Source of the DNA: Streptosporangiaceae bacterium | GTDB taxonomy: Bacteria; Actinomycetota; Actinomycetes; Streptosporangiales; Streptosporangiaceae | Reading direction: 5' to 3' | DNA: 5,525 nucleotides | Assembly (NCBI GenBank): GCA_030038715.1 | Contig: JASHSO010000006.1 | Coordinates: 1 to 5,525 of the forward strand | Part shown: one piece after another, positions 1 to 4,986 of the stretch | Numbering within the stretch: the first letter of the stretch is position 1 | How the letters are laid out: every line of letters starts with the position of its first letter | The notes under the pieces: generated by a model | The model's database searches: none | Told to the model about the DNA's origin: nothing | What the model saw: only the letters and a program-made list of their open reading frames with translations | Position numbers and translations under genes: made by a program

Positions 1-27
1 TCCATAGTCGACGACCAATCGCCTCAT
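1..27 (-). CDS. N-terminus of a probable DUF5318 protein (partial, runs off the window)
   Basis: Reading leftward from the ATG at 27, only nine codons are visible: MRRLVVDYG. This resembles the opening of actinobacterial DUF5318 proteins as I remember them (an R-x-VVDYxL-type start). That family of small, cysteine-containing proteins of unknown function often sits divergent to, or near, padR-ino1; in M. tuberculosis Rv0049 lies close to the ino1 and padR genes. I chose ATG 27 because a TANNNT -10 hexamer (TAACCT, minus strand 40-35) ends 7 nt before it, as expected for a leaderless transcript. An in-frame ATG at 78 would add 17 residues (MTTQVSSRGQFRRNLSG), but that stretch has mixed third bases and no clear ribosome-binding site. 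The identification rests on nine residues plus context, so it is tentative. Confidence 0.42.
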
Positions 28-34
28 GCCCGAC

Positions 35-40
35 AGGTTA
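35..40 (-). promoter_or_regulatory. Candidate -10 hexamer for a leaderless minus-strand transcript
   Basis: On the minus strand the hexamer TAACCT (actinobacterial -10 pattern TANNNT) lies at 40-35, 7 nt before the ATG at 27. Transcription would start at or next to the start codon. No recognisable -35 box precedes it, which is common for actinobacterial promoters. Confidence 0.3.
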
Positions 41-167
41 CGACGGAACTGGCCGCGACTGGATACCTGAGTGGTCATCGCAGCACCGCCCGCGCCGCCG
101 CACGGGGCTACCACCAGGGCCTGTCTGCCGCCGCCACTTGCGCCGCCGCGACTTAGCGCATATCTTG

Positions 168-192
168 GCGATGTATCAACCCGATACATCGC
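168..192. promoter_or_regulatory. Perfect 10-bp inverted repeat, probable PadR operator
   Basis: GCGATGTATC (168-177), five bases AACCC, then GATACATCGC (183-192): a perfect dyad. The half-sites contain ATGT and ACAT, the core reported for operators of PadR-family regulators. The site lies about 75 bp upstream of a padR gene, in the likely promoter region, which fits autoregulation. It also overlaps a possible minus-strand -35 box, so the leftward gene could be under the same control. That PadR binds here is inference from position and half-site sequence. Confidence 0.6.
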
Positions 193-251
193 GGCAACAG
201 ACCGCGGTGCCAGGGACCAGCATAGTTAGCCGAAGCTCGGCGCGGAACGGC

Positions 252-256
252 AGGTG
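252..256 (+). promoter_or_regulatory. Ribosome-binding site that favours the padR start at 266
   Basis: AGGTG at 252-256 lies 9 nt before ATG 266, matching the 3' part of the AGGAGGTG consensus. The alternative GTG start at 254 lies inside this motif and has only a weak GGAA (244-247) upstream. Confidence 0.45.
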
Positions 257-265
257 CGAGCGAAG

Positions 266-883
266 ATGACCAGCCAGCGCTCAGCCGTGCTCGAACTGGC
301 GATCCTCGGGATCCTGCACGAGACGCCGATGCACGGCTACGAGCTGCGCAAGCGTCTGAGCTCGCTGCTCGGAGCCTTCCGGGCGTTCAGCTACGGGTCG
401 CTGTACCCGGCGCTGAAGGAGCTGCTCGGCAAGGGGCTGATCGCCGCGGACACTGCAGCGGATCCCAACAAGCCGCTGGACCGCCCGCGCCGGTCAAAGA
501 TCGTCTACAGGCTGACCGGCGAAGGCAAGGAGCGGCTGCACGACCTGCTCGGCCAGTCCGGCCCGGCGGCATGGGATGACGACGGGTTCGGCGTTCACTT
601 CGCATTCTTCGGCCTGACCCAGGCCGACATCAGGATGCGGATCCTGGAAGGCCGGCGCAGCAGGCTCGAGGAGCGGCTGGAGGCCTTCCGGGCTGCAGCG
701 ACCAGGACCCGCGAGCGGGTCGACAGCTACACCCTCGAGCTGCAGCGGCACGGCTTGGAGTCGGTGGAGCGGGAAGTCCGCTGGCTGAACGAGCTGATCG
801 CCTCGGAGCGCCAGTCGGGGACGCAGCCCGGGGCACGTTACACAGAACACACGCAGAGCGGCGGAACGTCGCCGGCCGTCTAG
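266..883 (+). CDS. PadR-family transcriptional regulator
   Basis: A 205-residue DNA-binding repressor of the PadR family, probably a homodimer in the cytoplasm. The winged helix spans about residues 8-95: the [27 protein letters not shown] opening (residues 9-31, written here only as its family pattern), then [11 protein letters not shown] (43-53) and the wing near [14 protein letters not shown] (78-91). The C-terminal half (about 108-182) is helical and charged, with [13 protein letters not shown] and [12 protein letters not shown] as in the PadR C-terminal dimerisation domain. The last 20 residues are polar and probably disordered. I chose ATG 266 because AGGTG lies 9 nt upstream and homologues start a few residues before LELA; GTG 254 would add four residues. 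The gene is followed after 46 nt by ino1 on the same strand, so the two probably share a transcript. A perfect palindrome at 168-192 is the likely autoregulatory site. The ligand is unknown. Confidence 0.93.
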   Translation: MTSQRSAVLELAILGILHETPMHGYELRKRLSSLLGAFRAFSYGSLYPALKELLGKGLIAADTAADPNKPLDRPRRSKIVYRLTGEGKERLHDLLGQSGPAAWDDDGFGVHFAFFGLTQADIRMRILEGRRSRLEERLEAFRAAATRTRERVDSYTLELQRHGLESVEREVRWLNELIASERQSGTQPGARYTEHTQSGGTSPAV

Positions 884-894
884 GACGGCGGCGA
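869..894 (+). terminator. GC-rich hairpin with the padR stop codon as its loop (possible attenuator)
   Basis: TCGCC (869-873), bulged G874, GCCGTC (875-880), loop TAG (881-883), GACGGC (884-889), GGCGA (890-894) can pair as an 11-bp stem with one bulge and a 3-nt loop that is exactly the padR stop codon. No T-run follows, so it is not a classical intrinsic terminator. It could limit read-through into ino1, stabilise the 5' end of a processed ino1 mRNA, or be chance in GC-rich DNA. Confidence 0.3.
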
Positions 895-914
895 GTCGGC
901 GCGCGGCACAAGAT

Positions 915-921
915 AAGGGAG
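915..921 (+). promoter_or_regulatory. Strong Shine-Dalgarno site of ino1
   Basis: AAGGGAG at 915-921 ends 8 nt before ATG 930. It is the best ribosome-binding site in the window, fixes the ino1 start, and suggests efficient translation of a leadered mRNA. Confidence 0.75.
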
Positions 922-929
922 CAATCCTC

Positions 930-2009
930 ATGGGTTCGGTACGGGTAGCCATCGTGGGCGTCGGGAACTGCGCAAGCTCCCTCGTCCAGGGCGTTGAGTA
1001 TTACAAGGACGCCGACCCGGCCAGCCGGGTGCCCGGCCTCATGCACGTCCAGTTCGGCCCCTACCACGTGCGCGACATCGAGTTCGTCGCGGCGTTCGAC
1101 GTGGACGCCAAGAAGGTCGGCCGCGACCTCGCCGAAGCCATCGTCGCGAGCGAGAACAACACCATCAAGATCTGCGACGTGCCGCCGACTGGCTTGGTCG
1201 TCCAGCGTGGCCCGACGATGGACGGGCTCGGCGAGTTCTACCACCACATCATCACCGAGTCCGACGAGCTGCCGGTCGATGTGGTGCGGACGCTCCGCGA
1301 GACGCGCGCCGACGTCCTGGTGTCCTACCTGCCTGTCGGTTCCGAGCAGGCCGACCGCTTCTACGCGCAGTGCGCGATCGAAGCCGGCGTGGCATTCGTG
1401 AACGCGCTCCCGGTCTTCATCGCCTCCGACCCGGTCTGGGCGGCCAAGTTCGCGGCCGCCGGCGTGCCGGTCCTTGGCGATGACATCAAGTCCCAGGTCG
1501 GTGCCACGATCACGCACCGCGTGCTCGCCAAGCTCTTCGAGGACCGCGGGGTCGAGCTGCTGCGCACCTACCAGCTGAACTTCGGCGGGAACATGGACTT
1601 CATGAACATGCTCGAGCGCAAGCGTCTGCAGTCTAAGAAGATCTCCAAGACCCAGTCGGTGACCTCGCAGATCCCGCACGAGATGGCCAAGGCCGACGTG
1701 CACATCGGCCCGTCCGACCACGTGCCGTGGCTGGATGACCGCAAATGGGCTTATGTCCGGCTCGAGGGCCGCTCGTTCGGCGACACGCCGCTGAATCTGG
1801 AGTACAAGCTCGAAGTCTGGGACTCGCCCAACTCGGCTGGCATCATCATCGACGCCGTCCGCGCCGCGAAGATCGCGAAGGACCGCGGCATCGGCGGGCC
1901 GGTGCTGTCCCCCTCGTCGTACTTCATGAAGTCGCCGCCAGAGCAGTACAGCGACGACGTCGCGCGCGACGCGGTCGAGAAGTTCATCCGCGGCGAGGTC
2001 GAACGCTAG
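930..2009 (+). CDS. ino1: Inositol-3-phosphate synthase (myo-inositol-1-phosphate synthase)
   Basis: This 359-residue cytoplasmic enzyme converts D-glucose 6-phosphate to 1D-myo-inositol 3-phosphate using tightly bound NAD+ that is reduced and reoxidised within the cycle. It is the entry point to phosphatidylinositol, its mannosides and mycothiol in actinomycetes. The length fits the short actinobacterial class (the mycobacterial enzyme has about 367 residues). The N-terminal Rossmann motif is [11 protein letters not shown] (7-17), followed by the acidic end of strand 2 near FDVDAKK (56-62). The active-site core is [13 protein letters not shown] (181-193), whose Lys187 matches a conserved catalytic lysine of the family. 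LNFGGNMDF (216-224), the KKISK segment (236-240) and the [10 protein letters not shown] region (295-304) are further family hallmarks. ATG 930 follows a strong Shine-Dalgarno. The 46-nt gap to padR suggests co-transcription and PadR control. Nothing is missing or odd in the protein. Confidence 0.97.
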   Translation: MGSVRVAIVGVGNCASSLVQGVEYYKDADPASRVPGLMHVQFGPYHVRDIEFVAAFDVDAKKVGRDLAEAIVASENNTIKICDVPPTGLVVQRGPTMDGLGEFYHHIITESDELPVDVVRTLRETRADVLVSYLPVGSEQADRFYAQCAIEAGVAFVNALPVFIASDPVWAAKFAAAGVPVLGDDIKSQVGATITHRVLAKLFEDRGVELLRTYQLNFGGNMDFMNMLERKRLQSKKISKTQSVTSQIPHEMAKADVHIGPSDHVPWLDDRKWAYVRLEGRSFGDTPLNLEYKLEVWDSPNSAGIIIDAVRAAKIAKDRGIGGPVLSPSSYFMKSPPEQYSDDVARDAVEKFIRGEVER

Positions 2010-2036
2010 CCGGACGTGCGCAGGTGCGGCCGGGCT

Positions 2037-2050
2037 CGTAGTCTGGGCAC
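2037..2050 (+). promoter_or_regulatory. Candidate -10 hexamer for a leaderless MFS-gene transcript
   Basis: TAGTCT at 2039-2044 matches TANNNT and ends 6 nt before GTG 2051, so transcription would begin at the first base of the start codon. No convincing Shine-Dalgarno is present in the 41 nt after the ino1 stop. The 12-mer CGTAGTCTGGGC that contains the hexamer recurs at 2101-2112 inside the gene. Confidence 0.42.
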
Positions 2051-3421
2051 GTGTCAACGCCGGCTCAGCGCCGCAAGTCGTCCTTCGTCGGCGACCTGCG
2101 CGTAGTCTGGGCCGAGCACGACTTCCGGCGGCTGCTGTCCACGCGGCTGGTCTCGCAGACCGGCGACGGAATCCTGACCGCCGGTCTCGGCACGTACGTC
2201 TTCTTCAACGCGTCGGTCTATCCCAATCCGCTTAAGGGAGCGGCGGCATTTGCGGTTCTGTACGGGCCGTACTCGCTCATCGGCCCGTTCGCCGGCGTCT
2301 TCATCGACCGCTGGTCACGGCGCCAGATCCTGGTCTATTCGGCGCTGTTGCGGGCGCTCTTCGTGGTGCTCACCGCGACGCTGATGGCGTCGGGCAACGT
2401 CGGCGTGTGGTTCTACATATCCGTCTTGCTTGTCCTCGGCGTGAACAGATTCTTCCTGGCGTCGCTGTCGGCAGCCCTGCCGCACGTGGTAGCCGGTGAC
2501 AAGCTGGTGATGGGGAATGCGGTTTCGCCGACCTTGGGCGGAACCTTGGCGTTTGTCGGCGGCCTCATCGGCGTGGGCGTGAACGTAGCAGTCACCGGTG
2601 ACTCAAGTCATGGCGCGGCAGTCACCGTGCTGGCCGCCGGGGTGTGCTACCTGATCGCCAGCCTGGTCGCCCGAACCATGCCCCGGGAGCTTCTCGGCCC
2701 ACCGCACGATGCGGGCGAGGCCGAGCCGGGACGGCTGCGCACCGAGCTTGGACTGGTCGTCGCCGGGCTGATCGAGGGGGCACGTTACATTGCCAGGCGC
2801 CGGGGTCCGGCCGGCGCGCTCGGTGCGACCGGCGGTAACAGGATCTTCTACGGAGTCTTGTTCCTGATGTCGATCCTGCTCTACCGGAACCACTTCTACC
2901 CCGGGCCGGACTCGACCACAGCGGAGACACACTACGGGTACCTGGTCGCCGCGGTGGCGATCGGCTACTTCTGCGCGGCGCTGATCACCCCACCGGTTAC
3001 CAAACGGCTGGCCAAGCCCGCTTGCATTACCGTGCTGCTGGCGGCGAGCGCGATCTTGATCGGCGGTCTGGGCGAGCTGTTCAGCCAGATCGCCTATCTG
3101 GCCATGGGGTTCTGTATCGGACTGGCCGGGCAGAGCATCGCGATCTGCGCCACCACGATCTTGCAAGAAGAGCTTCCCGATGCCTACCGGGGGCGTGCGT
3201 TCTCCTTCTACGACATGATGTTCAATATCACCTTCGCCGCCGGGGCGCTGATCAGCGTGCCGTTCATGCCGCGTGACGGCAAGTCCACCGCGCTCATCGC
3301 GGTGATCGCGATTGGCTACGCGATCGTCGCCGCAAGCTACTGGCTAGTGACCCGTCATTCCCCCGGGTTCGTCGGCGGAACATCGATCCCAGCCGACTTG
3401 GCCCAGCGCAGCAGCTCCTGA
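2051..3421 (+). CDS. MFS transporter, probable proton-driven exporter of unknown substrate
   Basis: A 456-residue integral membrane protein of the major facilitator superfamily. Hydrophobic segments suggest about 12 helices in two halves, including roughly 62-83, 95-113, 117-140, 160-182, 188-207, then, after a charged central loop (210-232), 262-278, 295-313, 323-341, 345-370, 388-404 and 411-433. The loop after helix 2 has the MFS motif A form, GPFAGVFIDRWSRR (78-91). A second-half counterpart is PDAYRGRAFSFYD (376-388). This arrangement resembles the MFS_3/EntS-like exporters, but no substrate can be read from it. The GTG start gives MSTPAQRRKS, a basic cytoplasmic tail; a -10-like TAGTCT 6 nt upstream suggests a leaderless mRNA. 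It follows ino1 by 41 nt, so it may also be read from the padR-ino1 transcript. Its last 67 bp overlap the 3' end of pcnA on the other strand. Confidence 0.9.
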   Translation: MSTPAQRRKSSFVGDLRVVWAEHDFRRLLSTRLVSQTGDGILTAGLGTYVFFNASVYPNPLKGAAAFAVLYGPYSLIGPFAGVFIDRWSRRQILVYSALLRALFVVLTATLMASGNVGVWFYISVLLVLGVNRFFLASLSAALPHVVAGDKLVMGNAVSPTLGGTLAFVGGLIGVGVNVAVTGDSSHGAAVTVLAAGVCYLIASLVARTMPRELLGPPHDAGEAEPGRLRTELGLVVAGLIEGARYIARRRGPAGALGATGGNRIFYGVLFLMSILLYRNHFYPGPDSTTAETHYGYLVAAVAIGYFCAALITPPVTKRLAKPACITVLLAASAILIGGLGELFSQIAYLAMGFCIGLAGQSIAICATTILQEELPDAYRGRAFSFYDMMFNITFAAGALISVPFMPRDGKSTALIAVIAIGYAIVAASYWLVTRHSPGFVGGTSIPADLAQRSSS

Positions 3422-4845
3422 ACCGCGCGCTCCCTGCCGAGCGGCCCGTGCTCGATCCGCAACTCGAGCAGGAACCGGTAGGCCTTCCCCACCAGCGGGC
3501 CCGGCCCGATACCCAGGATCTGCATGATCTCGTGGCCGTCCAGGTCCGGCCGGATCCGTGCCAGCTCTTCCTGCGCCGCAAGCTCTTCGATCCGCTGCTC
3601 AAGGCCGTCATAGGCCAGCTCCAGCCGCTGGGCCTTCGCCTTGTTACGCGTAGTACAGTCCGCCCTGGTCAGCACGTGCAGCCTGGTGAGCAGCGGACCG
3701 GCGTCGGTCACGTACCTCCGCACCGCAGAGTCGGTCCACTCCGCCTCGCCGTAGCCATGGAACCGCAGGTGCAGCTCGACTAGTCGGGAGACGTCGTGCA
3801 CCACGTCCTTCGGGTAGCGCAGCTGGCTCAGCCGCTTGGCGGCCATCTTTGCCCCGATCACCTCATGGTGGTGGAACGCGACCCGCCCGCCGGGCAGCCG
3901 GGATCGGGTACGCGGCTTGCCGATGTCGTGCAGCAGCGCGGCGAGCCGGAGGGTCAGGTCTGGCTTGAGTCCGTAACGCTGCTCGAGCTCGATTGTCTGG
4001 CTGAGCACGGTCAAGGAGTGCTGGTAGACGTCCTTGTGCCGGTAGTGCTCGTCGGACTCCAACCGCAGGGCGGGAATCTCGGGCAGCACCTGGTCGGCCA
4101 CGCCGGTGTCCACGAGCAGGGCTATGCCCGCGGCGGGCCCACCGGGCAGTGGCGACAGCATCAGCTTGGTGAGCTCGCCCTCGATGCGCTCGGCGGAGAC
4201 CTTCGGCGCAGCCAATAGCCCGGCCAAGTCGGTCATGGCATGCCGGACCTCGGGTGTCACGGTGAATCCGAGCTGCGCGGTGAACCGGGCGGCGCGCAGT
4301 ATCCGCAGCGGATCGTCGGTGAACGAAGTCCGCGGCGGCCCCGGCGTCCGCAGCACCTTGTGGCGCAGATCGGTCAGACCGCCGAACGGGTCGACAAGCC
4401 CGTACCCGGGCAGCCGCGCGGCCATGGCATTGACGGTGAAGTCACGCCTGGACAGGTCGTCTTCGAGTGACAAGCCGTACTCGACGGCTGGCTTGCGCGA
4501 GTTCCTGTCGTAGTGCTCGCTCCGGTAGGTGGTGATCTCGAAGGTCTGGTTGCCCTTACGCAGCCCGACCGTGCCGAATTCGACTCCTGTAGTCCAGACC
4601 CGGTCGGCCCAGCCACCAGTGATGGCGAGCACGTGCTGCGGCCGCGCGTCGGTGGTCAGGTCGAGATCGCCCGGCTGGCGGCCAAGGAACACGTCCCGCA
4701 CTGACCCACCGACCAGCGCCAGCTCGTGCCCGGCCGCAGCGAACAGGCTGCCGAGATCGCTCGCGGCACCAGAGATGGACGCGAGCAGCGCGCTGGCAGC
4801 CTGCAGCTGACGCTTGCTCAGCGAGTCTGGATCTGGCACGGGCAT
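3355..4845 (-). CDS. pcnA: CCA tRNA nucleotidyltransferase (actinobacterial type, with HD domain)
   Basis: A 496-residue cytoplasmic enzyme that adds or repairs the 3' CCA of tRNA from CTP and ATP without a nucleic-acid template. It is a class II enzyme of the poly(A) polymerase family. The head has GGSVRD (46-51) and the metal-binding pair D60/D62 in [19 protein letters not shown] (133-142) follows. The nucleotide-selecting EDxxR motif appears as DDPLR (177-181) in [17 protein letters not shown] is, as I recall, usual in actinobacteria. An HD phosphohydrolase-like domain follows: YQHSL (His276), LLHDIGK (His306, Asp307), FHHHE (His325-327) and RADCTT (Asp396). I chose ATG 4845 because it lies about 45 residues before GGSVRD, giving a length close to the mycobacterial enzyme (about 480). 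The frame stays open to 5232, but that extension is antisense to the DUF6049 gene and compositionally unlike protein. No clear Shine-Dalgarno is visible. Confidence 0.95.
   Translation of the reverse strand: MPVPDPDSLSKRQLQAASALLASISGAASDLGSLFAAAGHELALVGGSVRDVFLGRQPGDLDLTTDARPQHVLAITGGWADRVWTTGVEFGTVGLRKGNQTFEITTYRSEHYDRNSRKPAVEYGLSLEDDLSRRDFTVNAMAARLPGYGLVDPFGGLTDLRHKVLRTPGPPRTSFTDDPLRILRAARFTAQLGFTVTPEVRHAMTDLAGLLAAPKVSAERIEGELTKLMLSPLPGGPAAGIALLVDTGVADQVLPEIPALRLESDEHYRHKDVYQHSLTVLSQTIELEQRYGLKPDLTLRLAALLHDIGKPRTRSRLPGGRVAFHHHEVIGAKMAAKRLSQLRYPKDVVHDVSRLVELHLRFHGYGEAEWTDSAVRRYVTDAGPLLTRLHVLTRADCTTRNKAKAQRLELAYDGLEQRIEELAAQEELARIRPDLDGHEIMQILGIGPGPLVGKAYRFLLELRIEHGPLGRERAVQELLRWAKSAGIDVPPTNPGE
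3371..3397. terminator. Hairpin inside the convergent MFS/pcnA overlap, possible bidirectional terminator
   Basis: GTCGGCGGA (3371-3379), loop ACATCGA, TCC (3387-3389), bulged CA, GCCGAC (3392-3397) can form a 9-bp stem with a 2-nt bulge. It lies within the last codons of both convergent genes, the only place a shared terminator could sit since there is no gap between them. Neither side has a T-run, so intrinsic termination is doubtful. Confidence 0.25.
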
Positions 4846-4904
4846 CGAAGTTGGGTTGCGGCGTAGCCTTGAGTGAGAGCCGGGTATCCGGCAGGACCTG
4901 TCGC

Positions 4905-4910
4905 AGGATA
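4905..4910 (-). promoter_or_regulatory. Candidate -10 hexamer of pcnA
   Basis: TATCCT on the minus strand (4910-4905) matches TANNNT. Transcription would start near 4898 and give a leader of about 50 nt before ATG 4845. No -35 box is recognisable. The hexamer overlaps the right arm of the GTATCC/GGATAC dyad, so a protein bound there would block it. Confidence 0.3.
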
Positions 4911-4945
4911 CTGCCGCTTCGCCGCGGTTGGCGTCACCGTGGTGC

Positions 4946-4960
4946 GGTGCCCTGGGCACC
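4946..4960. promoter_or_regulatory. 15-bp palindrome, candidate operator at the DUF6049 promoter
   Basis: GGTGCCC (4946-4952), T4953, GGGCACC (4954-4960) is a perfect dyad with 7-bp arms. It covers the place where a -35 box would lie for the TAACAT hexamer at 4974, a typical repressor or activator position. Which protein would bind is unknown. Confidence 0.4.
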
Positions 4961-4973
4961 CGGCTGTTCGCAA

Positions 4974-4979
4974 TAACAT
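4974..4979 (+). promoter_or_regulatory. Candidate -10 hexamer of the DUF6049 gene
   Basis: TAACAT at 4974-4979 matches TANNNT in an AT-rich patch (AATAACATTTT) that stands out from the GC-rich surroundings. It ends 7 nt before ATG 4987, so transcription would start at or next to that ATG. Confidence 0.45.
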
Positions 4980-4986
4980 TTTCGGC

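Larger units (their letters stand above)
28..265. other. Gene-free divergent control region upstream of padR
   Basis: No convincing gene lies between the minus-strand start at 27 and the padR start at 266. The stretch from about 80 to 150 is a GC-rich low-complexity run in which GCGCCGCCGC occurs twice (92-101 and 140-149). From about 150 to 230 the sequence is clearly less GC-rich and holds the inverted repeat at 168-192, so this is the likely promoter core. I see no confident promoter for padR. A weak CATAGT at 221-226 could be a -10. On the minus strand TTGATA (179-174) and CTAAGT (156-151), 17 nt apart, could form a second promoter for the leftward gene. Confidence 0.5.
4846..4986. other. 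Divergent control region between pcnA and the DUF6049 gene
   Basis: 141 bp with no gene. It holds a -10-like hexamer for each direction: TATCCT on the minus strand (4910-4905) for pcnA and TAACAT on the plus strand (4974-4979) for the DUF6049 gene. Palindromes are dense: GTATCC-N16-GGATAC (4884-4911), CACC-GT-GGTG (4935-4944) and GGTGCCC-T-GGGCACC (4946-4960). Confidence 0.55.

Noticed and set aside
61..66. GGATAC also near the leftward gene, possibly the same site as in 4884-4911
   Set aside because: A single 6-mer without a partner arm; coincidence is likely.
92..149. GCGCCGCCGC repeated twice, possible repeat element
   Set aside because: This is simple GCC-rich low complexity of the kind expected in high-GC intergenic DNA, with no regular spacing or further copies.
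254..265. GTG 254 as the padR start
   Set aside because: It lies inside the AGGTG motif that best serves ATG 266, and homologues begin only a few residues before LELA. It adds just four residues and cannot be fully excluded.
2008..2036. Possible terminator hairpin at the ino1 stop (AGCCGG ... CCGGGCT)
   Set aside because: Only six pairs with a bulge and a 16-nt loop, and no T-run. It is too weak to call, and the MFS gene may be co-transcribed.
630..2057. Long open frame of 475 codons on the minus strand across ino1
   Set aside because: It is antisense to a clearly recognised enzyme, is rich in Arg, Asp and Val as expected from reading GC-rich codons backwards, and matches no family I know.
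3448..4810. Several plus-strand open frames of 63-140 codons opposite pcnA
   Set aside because: All are shadows of the pcnA reading frame with no start signals or recognisable domains.
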